Shown here: positions 25,009 to 33,622 of the stretch, piece by piece
Numbering within the stretch: the first letter of the stretch is position 1
Layout: every line of letters begins with the position of its first letter
Source: an uncultured Ruminiclostridium sp.
GTDB lineage: Bacteria; Bacillota; Clostridia; Oscillospirales; Ruminococcaceae
Direction of reading: 5' to 3'
DNA: 64,000 bases
Assembly (NCBI GenBank): GCA_947624435.1
Contig: CANQKE010000001.1
Location: 1 to 64,000 of the forward strand
Notes under the pieces: generated by a model
Seen by the model: the letters and a program-made list of their open reading frames with translations, nothing else
The model's database searches: none
What the model was told of the DNA's origin: nothing
Position numbers and translations under genes: made by a program

Positions 25009-25785
25009 ATGAACAGCAAACTTGATTTTTTAACAAACTATCTTCTTTCGGAAAGAAACGATATCGGCAGAATCAAAATTCCCGAAGATGAAAACGATAA
25101 ATTTCGGCTTTACAGAAGCCTTGTGAATATCCGTCCTGCCGTGAAAGCGAATGAGGATTTTCTGAAAGCCGAGGATGAATTTCTCACGGAACTTACTAAA
25201 AGCAGGGGAATTACGGATATCGCCGATCTGATGCCGGTGGAGGATAAAATTTATCTTTGGAAAGGCGATATTACTACGCTTAAATGCGAGGCGATAGTCA
25301 ACGCCGCAAATTCCGGAATGACCGGCTGCTGGCAGCCTTGTCACAGTTGTATCGACAATTGTATCCACACCTTTGCGGGAGTGCGTTTGCGGTATAAATG
25401 CAGCGAGATAATGCAGGCGCAGGGTCACGAAGAACCCACAGGCATGGCAAAAATTACGCCCGCCTATAATCTGCCGTGCGAATATGTGATACACACGGTA
25501 GGTCCTATCGTGCAGGGAGAACTCACGGCGGAGCATTGCCGATCACTTGAAAGCTGCTATAAAAGCTGCCTTGAGATCGCTGTCGAAAACAATATCAAAA
25601 GTATCGCATTTTGCTGCATTTCAACGGGAGTATTCGGCTTTCCGCAAAAAGAGGCGGCCAAGATCGCGGTCGGCACGGTAAGGGATTTTCTGAAAGCTCA
25701 TGATATAGAGGTGATATTCAATGTTTTCTCAGAAAGGGACTACGAACTTTACAGGCGATCACTCGGCGGAGATAGACCGTCTTAA
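25009..25785 (+). CDS. Zinc-containing macrodomain ADP-ribosyl hydrolase
   Basis: 258 aa. A helical N-terminal extension is followed by a macrodomain (A-I-V-N-A-A-N-S near 95-102) with the zinc insertion G-C-W-Q-P-C-H-S-C-I-D-N typical of Zn-macrodomains encoded beside class M sirtuins. G-x-x-x-T-P-A-Y near 150 and the terminal F-C-C-I-S-T-G-V-F-G-F-P loop near 200-211 complete the fold. These enzymes remove mono-ADP-ribose placed by SirTM. The next gene starts 65 bp before this stop. Confidence 0.92.
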   Translation: MNSKLDFLTNYLLSERNDIGRIKIPEDENDKFRLYRSLVNIRPAVKANEDFLKAEDEFLTELTKSRGITDIADLMPVEDKIYLWKGDITTLKCEAIVNAANSGMTGCWQPCHSCIDNCIHTFAGVRLRYKCSEIMQAQGHEEPTGMAKITPAYNLPCEYVIHTVGPIVQGELTAEHCRSLESCYKSCLEIAVENNIKSIAFCCISTGVFGFPQKEAAKIAVGTVRDFLKAHDIEVIFNVFSERDYELYRRSLGGDRPS

Positions 25786-26587
25786 AAGAGAGATCGACAC
25801 CGCCGAAGCGATAGTAATAGGCGCAGGCGCGGGACTTTCCACGGCGGCGGGATTTACCTACAGCAACGAAAGATTTGAAAAATATTTCAGCGATTTTGCG
25901 GAGAAATACGGCTTTCGGGATATGTATTCCGGCGGCTTTTTCCCGTTTGAAACGCCGGTGGAATTCTGGGCGTACTGGTCGCGGTATATCTATATCAACC
26001 GCTATATGGACGTTGACAACGGCACATATAAACGGCTTTTCGAGCTTGTAAAGGACAAAGATTATTTTGTAATTACCACGAATGTCGACCATCAATTCCA
26101 AAAGGCGGGCTTTGATAAGTCAAGGCTTTTCTATACGCAGGGGGATTACGGGCTGTTTCAATGCTCCGAGCCGTGCCACAAAGCAACTTATGACAATGAA
26201 ACGATTATCAAAGATATGGTTAAATTTCAAAAGGATATGAAGATACCGACCGAGCTTATCCCAAAATGTCCTAAGTGCGGAAAACCCATGACGATGAATC
26301 TGCGCAGCGACGATAAATTTGTTGAGGACGAGGGCTGGCACGCTGCGGCAAGGCGTTACGAGAAATTTTTGCGAGAACATGACGGTCAACACGTTTTGTT
26401 TTTGGAGCTCGGAGTCGGCTACAACACGCCCGCTATCATCAAATTTCCGTTCTGGAGAATGACAAAGCAAGATCCGAAAGCCGTATACGCCTGTCTGAAT
26501 TACGGCGAGGCGTATGCGCCTGATGAAATAGCCAAGCGCAGTATTTGCATTAATTGCGATATTTGCGAGGTGTTGTCGGAGATTTAA
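25721..26587 (+). CDS. Class M sirtuin (SirTM) protein ADP-ribosyltransferase
   Basis: 288 aa. The NAD-binding motif G-A-G-A-G-L-S-T-A-A-G is near 34-44, T-T-N-V-D-H-Q near 112-118, and two Cys pairs (C-S-E-P-C near 147 and C-P-K-C near 187) match the zinc ribbon. In class M the usual catalytic His is replaced, consistent with mono-ADP-ribosyl transfer rather than deacylation. GAGGTGA precedes the ATG. The family normally modifies a lipoylated GcvH-like protein with a paired lipoate ligase; neither is in this operon, so the acceptor may be encoded elsewhere. Confidence 0.92.
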   Translation: MFSQKGTTNFTGDHSAEIDRLKREIDTAEAIVIGAGAGLSTAAGFTYSNERFEKYFSDFAEKYGFRDMYSGGFFPFETPVEFWAYWSRYIYINRYMDVDNGTYKRLFELVKDKDYFVITTNVDHQFQKAGFDKSRLFYTQGDYGLFQCSEPCHKATYDNETIIKDMVKFQKDMKIPTELIPKCPKCGKPMTMNLRSDDKFVEDEGWHAAARRYEKFLREHDGQHVLFLELGVGYNTPAIIKFPFWRMTKQDPKAVYACLNYGEAYAPDEIAKRSICINCDICEVLSEI

Positions 26588-26802
26588 TAAACCCTACACT
26601 GCAAAATCAATACCGCTATGTGTTTATCGCGGACGATATTTTCGGGAACAGATTTTATTCCGATACAGCGTCGCTCGAAATGCTCTACGCTTATGATGAG
26701 CTTGTCAAAAACCCGCTGTCCGACGGCGAATGCGCGGCGCGCATCACCGAAATAGTATACCGCAATTATTGGTATACGTCGGATCGAGCTTTGTCACTTT
26801 GA
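26554..26802 (+). CDS. Small uncharacterised protein after SirTM
   Basis: At most 82 aa, overlapping the SirTM end by 34 bp, with a strong terminator 20 bp after its stop. There is no ATG; possible starts are TTG codons at 26554 and shortly after, near a GAGG. The body (Y-R-Y-V-F-I-A-D-D-I-F-G-N-R-F-Y) looks like real protein with many aromatic and acidic residues. I do not recognise the family. Its place suggests a partner or substrate of the ADP-ribosylation module. Confidence 0.5.
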   Translation: MRYLRGVVGDLINPTLQNQYRYVFIADDIFGNRFYSDTASLEMLYAYDELVKNPLSDGECAARITEIVYRNYWYTSDRALSL

Positions 26803-26820
26803 ATTTTATAAAACGTTAAA

Positions 26821-26858
26821 AACCGTCAGGTATGCTGTGTACCTGACGGCTTTTTTTG
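26821..26858 (+). terminator. Intrinsic terminator of the SirTM operon
   Basis: CCGTCAGGT (26823-26831) pairs with ACCTGACGG (26841-26849), followed by a C and seven T. Confidence 0.93.
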
Positions 26859-26944
26859 TCAGACCATTGAAAAATCTAACCGAACTGTATTCTAATTGTA
26901 CTACGTTTTTCAAAAAGGCAGTAGACGCAAATGCCTTAAAATCC

Positions 26945-28837
26945 CTAATCTTCTGCTGAAAGTGCTGCCGCAGCGCTTTCTTTCAAATCGCTTTTGCTCA
27001 TAACATAATCCTCGTTGCCTGAGCTGTAGTAAATATTTTCCGCGTCGCTTTTCAGTGTGCCTATGCCGATGTGTTTTTCCGTCGGACGGCAGACGGTTCG
27101 TTTCGCCGTATCGTATACCTTGAGTTCTCTGTCGGAGTTGACGTAAAATATATGACTGCTGTCATATTGATATTCCTCGGTGGATTCGTCTATCACACAC
27201 TCAAAATTTTTGAAAGAAGTCATAGCAAATATTTTACCGTCAGCAAAAATATGCAGCCGCCCGTTTGTTACGAAAAGGTCATTTATATGCAGCTCCGGCT
27301 CGTTATCGTCGTAATCGACGGTAAGACCAAGCGCGGATTTAGTCGTTTCACGACGGTTGGAGTAAACTGTTTCAAAGCTCATATCCGCCAGCCTGAGGCG
27401 GAGTATTTCGTCCGATGAAAAATCCAGTATATATAAATTATCTTCTGTCGCGCACATATCGCTTATCATAGGCTCTTCTTCAAAGCAGGGGAAAGGTATA
27501 TTTTCCTTACTGCCTGTCTGCTTATCGGTGATATACAGCTTTGACGCCGCCGATTCGCTCTGCTCGTCTGCGTATTCGTTGGTGAAAATATACCGGCTGT
27601 TTTCGCATATTTCTTCCTGATCTGCATACCGGCTGTATCCGCCGTATTCTGTGTATATTTGCTCCGTGCTGCCGCAGGAGGTAAGCAGCAGCGCTATAAA
27701 AGGCAGCACGGCGATCCCTGTCACTTTTTTCTTTATAAGGCGGTTTTTGCCGGACAGGGTGAGGATCGCGCCGCATATCACTATAACGATAGCGGAAAAG
27801 ATTATGATACCCGTAAAATATCCCGGCGATATTCCGTGAAAAACGGTCGGCGGGTCGCCGTCAAATCGCCAGTTGTCCTCAACTATATTTCCAAAAAAAT
27901 ATCCGTAGCCTTTCAGAAGTCCCGTCGGCAGGAAATACGCCTGACTGTCAAGCTCGGCAAGATAATCCGCCGCAATGGGCAGCGCCGCGTAAGGGAACAC
28001 CGCCGCGACATAATTTTTTGAAAAGTGCGCGGTCATCATCGCAAGCACGCATATAAGCATATATCCTATCGGTCTTAGTGTCTGCACAACGGCAAATGCG
28101 CCGATTATACTTATTTTATACTCCGTTGCGGAATATCTTTCCAACGAGCAAAGGCTGAATCCCCAATATTCGGCGGGAAGCTGCGCGGACAGCTTTATAA
28201 GGTCTATCACCGTCAATACGGCGCTTGTCGTTAAAATAAAAACCGCCATTACCGCGAGCTTTGAAAGGGTCGTCTTTTGCTGACCGTTGGGAGTGGTTTT
28301 AAGTATCATATCCTTTTTACCGGTAAGCTCCGTCATGATCGCAAACGCGCCGCAAAACGCCACGCCGAGCAAAAAGAAATAATTTACGCCGTCCTGCTCC
28401 ATGACCGGAACATGGCTCGTGGGGAGCAGCATGCGGTTTTCGCGGTCTTCGGCGACGTATTGGTACTTTTCAAATACCGACGTTATCACCGCTTCATTAT
28501 CAAGCACGTCTTTATAGGGAGCAAGCTGATTTTGCAGCTGCTCGTCGTTGATTTCTCCCTGCTTGAACCGCGCGAAGATATCCTCCTCGGCAGATCGTCC
28601 CTCAAGCAGCCGTTCATACTCGGATATTATCACTTTCTCGTTTTCTTGAGTAAGAGTACCCGTAAGCGGCTTTATCATGTCAAGATAACGCGCACGCTGA
28701 TCGGAGGTGTCAAAGCCATAGCTTTGCACCATGCTTTCCGGCAGGGAAAAGACGGCAGCCGCTATTATCAGCAGCATGATAATAAGTCCGTACTGCTTTA
28801 TAAATATTTTTTTAAGTTCATATAAAAATACTCTCAT
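26945..28837 (-). CDS. ABC-2 type permease fused to a lipoprotein-like extracytoplasmic domain
   Basis: 630 aa. Residues 1-395 look like an ABC-2 permease: an N-terminal helix, a long extracellular loop (about 40-155) and five to six further membrane segments. A cytosolic K-K-K is then followed by a hydrophobic stretch ending L-L-L-T-S-C-G-S near 400-408, which is a typical signal-peptide lipobox, and by a 220-aa domain with beta-propeller-like repeats (D-N-L-Y-I-L-D-F and similar). It thus reads as a permease gene fused in frame to a lipoprotein gene. The ATG at 28837 follows AAGGAGG and overlaps the preceding stop (ATGA). No ATPase gene is in the operon. Confidence 0.75.
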   Translation of the reverse strand: MRVFLYELKKIFIKQYGLIIMLLIIAAAVFSLPESMVQSYGFDTSDQRARYLDMIKPLTGTLTQENEKVIISEYERLLEGRSAEEDIFARFKQGEINDEQLQNQLAPYKDVLDNEAVITSVFEKYQYVAEDRENRMLLPTSHVPVMEQDGVNYFFLLGVAFCGAFAIMTELTGKKDMILKTTPNGQQKTTLSKLAVMAVFILTTSAVLTVIDLIKLSAQLPAEYWGFSLCSLERYSATEYKISIIGAFAVVQTLRPIGYMLICVLAMMTAHFSKNYVAAVFPYAALPIAADYLAELDSQAYFLPTGLLKGYGYFFGNIVEDNWRFDGDPPTVFHGISPGYFTGIIIFSAIVIVICGAILTLSGKNRLIKKKVTGIAVLPFIALLLTSCGSTEQIYTEYGGYSRYADQEEICENSRYIFTNEYADEQSESAASKLYITDKQTGSKENIPFPCFEEEPMISDMCATEDNLYILDFSSDEILRLRLADMSFETVYSNRRETTKSALGLTVDYDDNEPELHINDLFVTNGRLHIFADGKIFAMTSFKNFECVIDESTEEYQYDSSHIFYVNSDRELKVYDTAKRTVCRPTEKHIGIGTLKSDAENIYYSSGNEDYVMSKSDLKESAAAALSAED

Positions 28838-30009
28838 GCCGCAGCCCTCCTTGCCTTTTTTGCCGTCCTGATATAGCATAGGATATGTAAGGCGGCTGTT
28901 ATAAGCAAAGTCAGGGCAAATGTAAATATCGGCGAAGGTACGGGAATATCAAATATCCTCACCGCCGAAAATTCCGATATCTGATTTTTAAGGTTCACAA
29001 GATTTATCGGCGAAAGACAGCTCGGTATATGCTCACTCAGCAGAATAAGTCCCATTATCACCGCCAAGCTCCCCGCTACACAACCGCCGGTGTTTTTACC
29101 TACGGTGGAAATAAGCATGACTACCTCTCCGACGAACAGATACGCCGCCAGCTTTCCGAAAAACGACAGCAGCAAACCGCCGCCTATCGTTACGGCAAAC
29201 GGCGTATATCGAAAGTCCGCCATAGCATACAGCGGCTGCTCCGCACTGTCAAATCCGTATAATAGGCCGTAGAATATCAAATCAAACAATGAAAATATTA
29301 ACGCTGCCGCGAAAATAAACAGGTACATCGTACAATGCTTTGCCCAGAATACCGCGCCCGACCTGCGGCAGGAGTTTATTATTCTGTCTGAGCCGGTGCT
29401 TTTCTCCTTTACGAACGTCGGAGCAAAAGCAAAAATTATCATCAGAATAATAAGCAGCGAGGAAAATTCATAATCGAAGTACAGAGAATATTCTTCATAG
29501 GCATCATAGACAGGTATATTCCTGCCGTAATACAATGACTTTATCAGCAGGTTTTTATTTCTCTCGTAATTGTTTTTACCGGTATAAAATTCTATGCACT
29601 CATCGGCTCTTTGGCGCAGCGCTAAAATATCGTTGGGATACAGATATACGTCGCGCACGCTTTCTTCAAGCCTTGTTATATCTGTCCAATCGCTGAAAGC
29701 GTACCCTGTATAAAATTCGTCACTCGGGTTTTTGGTATCATAATCCCCGCCGGAAATGATACCGTTCATATAGGCATGGTAATCAAGGATCTTTTGTATG
29801 CTTTCGGGAGTTATTTCACCTCCGAATTCCTCGTATATCCCGTTTTTATCTATCTGTCCGGTCTGCATCAGCTCATTATAATCTGTGCGGTAGGTGACCT
29901 TAAGATTTTCAAACAACTTATAGAGGTCGAGCAGCAAAAACGCACCGAACAATATCAGCAGCGACACTCTGAAAACGTTTTTCTTCAGCTCGTAAATAAA
30001 CAGTTTCAT
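28834..30009 (-). CDS. ABC-2 type permease-like membrane protein
   Basis: 391 aa. An N-terminal helix (about 13-30), a 150-residue extracellular loop rich in Tyr/Asp, then five to six membrane helices from about 180 to the end, with V-K-E-K-S-T-G-S-D at about 203-211, a common pattern after the second helix of ABC-2 permeases. It is paralogous in layout to the permease half of the next gene, to which it is coupled by ATGA. The lipoprotein gene lies 45 bp upstream. The substrate is unknown and no ATP-binding subunit is found nearby. Confidence 0.75.
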   Translation of the reverse strand: MKLFIYELKKNVFRVSLLILFGAFLLLDLYKLFENLKVTYRTDYNELMQTGQIDKNGIYEEFGGEITPESIQKILDYHAYMNGIISGGDYDTKNPSDEFYTGYAFSDWTDITRLEESVRDVYLYPNDILALRQRADECIEFYTGKNNYERNKNLLIKSLYYGRNIPVYDAYEEYSLYFDYEFSSLLIILMIIFAFAPTFVKEKSTGSDRIINSCRRSGAVFWAKHCTMYLFIFAAALIFSLFDLIFYGLLYGFDSAEQPLYAMADFRYTPFAVTIGGGLLLSFFGKLAAYLFVGEVVMLISTVGKNTGGCVAGSLAVIMGLILLSEHIPSCLSPINLVNLKNQISEFSAVRIFDIPVPSPIFTFALTLLITAALHILCYIRTAKKARRAAA

Positions 30010-30054
30010 ATCAATATCTCCAAGCGGAAAATACAGGCTTTTTACTTTAGCACT

Positions 30055-32268
30055 TTATCCTATATCATATACGGAATTTTCTCTTTCTCCGGGAAGCATC
30101 AGCTTTTCATTGCCGCATACTATCGCCGCTTCTATAAGATCGGGCACGTTGTCAACGGTGTTGACATTCTCACCCGTCGCGGTATCGTATATCCTTATAG
30201 TGGTGTCTGCCGTTTGCTTTTCGGACAGATCAAATTTTGGGGAAACCGCGATTATTTTACTGCCGTCCGGAGTGATCGTACAGCTGTGGGATTCGTTTAT
30301 ATTAGCGGTCTTTATCTGACGGAACTTATTTTGCTTTTTATCAAATATAGTTATAGCGCCGGAGTCGTTATTGTCCATGACGACATTACCGGTAACGTAT
30401 AAAACGTAGTCTTTCGCACAGTATATTCCCTGCGAGCCTGTGCCGGCAGTTTCAACGGTAAAGTCGGCGGTTATTATCTCGCCGGTGGAAAGATCGATGG
30501 CTGTCGGAGTATATTTGCTGTTAAGCGCGGAATTGTCCTCCATAAGCGAATACAACATACCGTCCCGAATGGCTGTGTATTTCAAAGTGCTGCCGATATT
30601 CATATTTTCCGGAAGCTTGCACAGCTCTTTGCTGTTTTTGCCGTCAAGGTCGGATATATAGAGCTTGGTGAATATATTGAGTTCGCCGTTCTGACCGGGT
30701 GAAATCTGCTTTTTAACGATATGCTTATCGTCATCGGTAAAATAAAATTCAACATGCTCTTCTTTGTTTGTGATCTTTTTTACAAGCTTAAAATCATGGT
30801 CATATACAAGATAATCATGCGCGGCGTCCGGAACGATAAAATACTTATCTGTTATCTGCATGTCGTCATATCCGACGCTTTCGTTTTCTATATATTCAAG
30901 CTCCTTTCTCCCTCCGGTAGACGGATCATAGGTCCAGAACATTCCGTAAAAGTTGCACTTTCCTATATCCCACGCATTGACCTTTTTGATCACCTTTTCC
31001 TTGTCGGCGTCGTAAAAATACATATCATCGCCAAAGACGTCTGAAAGCAACGCTATACGGGAACCGTCCTGCTCATAATATCCGAACAAACGGCAGCTCT
31101 GAAGGATCGGAAGAGCGCCGGGATCGGTGTTTTCCGGTTTGCTGATTTCCGGTTTGCTGATTTCCGGCTCGCTGTTTTCCGGTTTGCTGATTTCCGGCTC
31201 GCTGTTTTCCGGTGCGGCGGTTTCCGGAATGGAGGCAGACTCTTCCGCGCTTAGCTTAAAGCCGTTTTTTACTACCAGCCGCGCACGGTCGGATTCAACG
31301 GCCATAGTGTTCATGCCGGTATAATTCTTCTTAACGGCGACACAGTTGATGACGTCGCCTCGCTGTGCCTCGTCAAGGCTTATCGGTATCGAATACAGAT
31401 GCTCCTTTTTTACCGTGACCTCAGCATATTCTTTTCCGCCGTTAAAAGTGGCAAGCTGATTGTTATTCAAAACCGAAACCATATATGTACCCGGTTCTGG
31501 ATTTATCATCTGGAAGTCGAATGACAGACTGCCATCTGCCGAAAGCTCAAGCGGTCCGTTAGGTCCGTCCTCCTGATAGGCGTTTATATATGACTTTTCA
31601 GGATCATATGACGTTTGTGCGAAATGCTTTTTGATAGTCTCATCTGTAATAAGCTCTTCGGTATATTCATCGGAGATAACGGGCGACGCCGTCTTGGGTT
31701 TAGCCTTAAACTCAATAGAATCCGGAAGCGACCAGTTGAGAGTACGAACATATCCAAAGCTGGGCCAGTCCTCGCTTGCTGTGTAATCTGGATTCTGGCA
31801 GGTAAAAAACGACATCTTGACCTGATCTTTGTTTACGTCCTCCTCGCGTACCATCGGGTCGAAAGTAAGCTCTACCTCGCGGGTCTCGCCCGGGGCAAGC
31901 CCATCAATGATCACCATCGTCACGTCATCTTGTCCGCAACCGGACAGCTTTTGATAAACGCCGTTGATGTTGCAGCAAATGCCCGCCGTCCAGTCGATCA
32001 AATTCTCCTCCTGCATAGTGATAGACACTTTTACCGTAACGGGTTTTCCGTCATATACAACAGGCTTGTTGTCGTTTATTGTGTGCGACCAGCCTCCTGT
32101 TTGATATTGTTCTATTGCTGTATTACCCTGCGAGTCTGATGTCAGAAAGTTTTCTTCGCTTGCGGAAAATATGTCCTCGATCGGTTCGGAATTTTCCGAA
32201 ACATTCGCACAGGAGGTAAGCAGCAAGCATGCGATAAGAGATGGAAAAAATTTTTTGTAGATCTTCAT
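30055..32268 (-). CDS. Large secreted lipoprotein with propeller-like C-terminus
   Basis: 737 aa. The signal peptide ends in the lipobox L-L-L-T-S-C at about 15-20, so it should be anchored outside the membrane. Residues 20-350 are beta-rich (immunoglobulin-like strands), followed by a low-complexity linker of repeated P-E-x-S-E-P/K-P-E units near 355-390 and a C-terminal region of repeated beta units that looks like a propeller. The same lipobox and propeller-like style appear in the fused permease two genes downstream, suggesting they work together at the cell surface. Function unknown. Confidence 0.78.
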   Translation of the reverse strand: MKIYKKFFPSLIACLLLTSCANVSENSEPIEDIFSASEENFLTSDSQGNTAIEQYQTGGWSHTINDNKPVVYDGKPVTVKVSITMQEENLIDWTAGICCNINGVYQKLSGCGQDDVTMVIIDGLAPGETREVELTFDPMVREEDVNKDQVKMSFFTCQNPDYTASEDWPSFGYVRTLNWSLPDSIEFKAKPKTASPVISDEYTEELITDETIKKHFAQTSYDPEKSYINAYQEDGPNGPLELSADGSLSFDFQMINPEPGTYMVSVLNNNQLATFNGGKEYAEVTVKKEHLYSIPISLDEAQRGDVINCVAVKKNYTGMNTMAVESDRARLVVKNGFKLSAEESASIPETAAPENSEPEISKPENSEPEISKPEISKPENTDPGALPILQSCRLFGYYEQDGSRIALLSDVFGDDMYFYDADKEKVIKKVNAWDIGKCNFYGMFWTYDPSTGGRKELEYIENESVGYDDMQITDKYFIVPDAAHDYLVYDHDFKLVKKITNKEEHVEFYFTDDDKHIVKKQISPGQNGELNIFTKLYISDLDGKNSKELCKLPENMNIGSTLKYTAIRDGMLYSLMEDNSALNSKYTPTAIDLSTGEIITADFTVETAGTGSQGIYCAKDYVLYVTGNVVMDNNDSGAITIFDKKQNKFRQIKTANINESHSCTITPDGSKIIAVSPKFDLSEKQTADTTIRIYDTATGENVNTVDNVPDLIEAAIVCGNEKLMLPGERENSVYDIG

Positions 32269-32595
32269 ATTATACTCCTTAATTTTCTTTCCTGATAAAT
32301 TGTTGCTTGATTTTTTTGATTTGTTGAATTTTTTGGTAACTGTCTGAACATGCTGATAAAACGTCAGACTGATTTCAAAGCATATATTTTATTGTTCATA
32401 CCTCCCATTGAAAAACAAACTGTAATTTATTTGAATATGTTCTCTAACATTATTGTATCACATTACCGTTTTATATGGAATACATAAAATAATTTTTTAA
32501 TAAAAATACTGATAAATTTGTCGGTATTTACTAAAAATGCAATGCTTGTTTTAGTAATAATGCAATAGTATTCAAAACGGATCGTCTAATATAAA
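32269..32595. other. AT-rich intergenic region upstream of the lipoprotein gene
   Basis: 327 bp, strongly AT-rich. It must hold the lipoprotein promoter; TACAAT on the minus strand near 32455 is the best -10 but no good -35 is seen. An 11-codon frame at 32364-32399 follows GGAGG too closely to be convincing. Nothing else recognised. Confidence 0.4.
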
Positions 32596-32866
32596 AAAGC
32601 ACTGCAAAAAGCAGCGCTTTAGGCTGTAGAAAAAGTTCTTAAAAGCCGGAAGGAAAGAGTGAGTATATACTGCCGCCGTTCGGCGGACAGTTGGGGAAAA
32701 CCATCAGGGTTTTCACCCTCATTAGTGATAAGTGCCGCTCGCAGAGCGGCAAAAATGAGCAAGTATGTCAGCACATACTTGCTCATTTTTTGGTCAGCTT
32801 GTCGAAAAATCCGACCGCAGGGAGGTTTTTCGACAGGCTGAAGCACTGCAAAAAGCAGCGCTTTAA
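32596..32866. repeat. Hairpin cluster bounded by 25-bp perfect direct repeats
   Basis: Identical 25-bp sequences at 32597-32621 and 32841-32865, each itself a hairpin (CTGC-AAAAA-GCAG core), flank about 220 bp of further stems: CCGCC-GTTC-GGCGG with ACTG/CAGT near 32669-32691; GGGGAAAACC with GGTTTTCACCC near 32693-32718; TGCCGCTC-GCA-GAGCGGCA near 32732-32750; an 18-bp perfect stem at 32751-32768/32773-32790; and TGTCGAAAAA/TTTTTCGACA near 32800-32835. It lies between the convergent-like ends of the Rrf2 gene and the lipoprotein promoter region. It may be a MITE-like element, a terminator array or a structured RNA. Confidence 0.6.
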
Positions 32867-32869
32867 TAT

Positions 32870-33277
32870 TTATTTTCCGTCTAAAATGTCCTGTAATGTG
32901 ATTTTATCAAGATAATCGTCTATCACTTTTTGCAGTCCTTTCCAGATAGGCAGGGTAAGACATTCCTCGCTGCGCTCGCATTCTACAGGATCGTTTTCAA
33001 GGCAAGCCACCGGAGCAAGATTGCCCTCTGTCAGACGCAGTATCTCGCCGACCGTGTATTTGTCGGGAGATTTTGCTAACTGATATCCGCCCTGAAAGCC
33101 TCGGTTCGTTTTCAGGTGATTGGTCTTGCTGAACATCGGAACGATCTGTTCAAGATATTTTTTTGAGATGCCCTGACGTTCGGCTATGTCTTTAAGCGCG
33201 ATGAATCCTTTGCCTCTATGCTGAGCAAGATCTATCATCATTCTCAGCGCGTATCTGCCTTTAGTTGATATTTTCAT
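32870..33277 (-). CDS. Rrf2 family transcriptional regulator (IscR-like)
   Basis: 135 aa. The family start M-K-I-S-T-K-G-R-Y-A-L-R-M-M is intact, the winged helix follows (I-S-K-K-Y-L-E-Q-I near 40-48), and three Cys near 86-100 (C-x7-C-x5-C) could bind an iron-sulfur cluster. The ATG at 33277 is the family start and is the conserved end of leader repeat copy B; another in-frame ATG lies 12 nt upstream inside the repeat. No isc/suf genes are adjacent, so the regulon is unknown; Fe-S or cysteine sensing is a family-based inference. Confidence 0.88.
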   Translation of the reverse strand: MKISTKGRYALRMMIDLAQHRGKGFIALKDIAERQGISKKYLEQIVPMFSKTNHLKTNRGFQGGYQLAKSPDKYTVGEILRLTEGNLAPVACLENDPVECERSEECLTLPIWKGLQKVIDDYLDKITLQDILDGK

Positions 33278-33361
33278 ACTTATTTCCATGCTTGCAAAGC
33301 AAGCATCTCTCCTTTCAAGTTTTATCAAACGCAAAGTCCGGAAAATTTATTTTTCAGACTT
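33278..33361 (-). repeat. Dispersed structured leader repeat, copy B (short form)
   Basis: In transcription order: AAGTCTG...GGACTT hairpin with AAATAAATTT at its tip, CTTTGCGTTTG, AAAACTTGAAAGGAG ribosome site, hairpin ATGCTTGC-TTT-GCAAGCAT, an internal ATG in the stem, then the gene's ATG. The central two-hairpin part of the long form is missing. CTTT upstream can pair with the AAAG of the ribosome site. Confidence 0.82.
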
Positions 33362-33386
33362 ATTCCCCCTATTGCTTCATATTACT

Positions 33387-33415
33387 ATAATAACATATAT
33401 TTAATAGGTTTTCAA
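33387..33415 (-). promoter_or_regulatory. Promoter of the Rrf2 gene
   Basis: On the minus strand TTGAAA (33415-33410), a 17-bp spacer and TATTAT (33392-33387); the leader repeat then forms the whole 5' untranslated region. Confidence 0.7.
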
Positions 33416-33477
33416 GTCGGGAAACAAATTGTTGACGCAACTTGCGGAGCGGGGCAATGCCTCTGGGCCGTTTACTG

Positions 33478-33506
33478 TTGACACATCTGCCGATTTGTGG
33501 TAAAAT
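33478..33506 (+). promoter_or_regulatory. Promoter of the paired anchored-protein operon
   Basis: TTGACA (33478-33483), a 17-bp spacer and TAAAAT (33501-33506), 117 bp before the first gene. Confidence 0.8.
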
Positions 33507-33622
33507 TATTTAGATAAAATGTTTTGTCCGTTAAAACAGCGGGAAATATTTTTGCAAACGATAAGGCTTTAATAAAACCTGAATATATTAAAAATATCTG
33601 CCGCGGTCGCAGGGAGGAAATA

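Noticed and set aside
26945..32268. Complete ABC transporter operon
   Set aside because: No ATP-binding subunit is encoded in the operon or next to it, so only the permeases and lipoprotein are called.
32364..32399. 11-codon leader peptide upstream of the lipoprotein gene on minus
   Set aside because: The ribosome site GGAGG is only one base from the ATG, too close to be functional, and no attenuator follows.
32619..32846. Two short frames, one per strand, in the hairpin cluster
   Set aside because: Both contain nearly the same peptide because the DNA is palindromic, a sign of inverted repeats and not coding.
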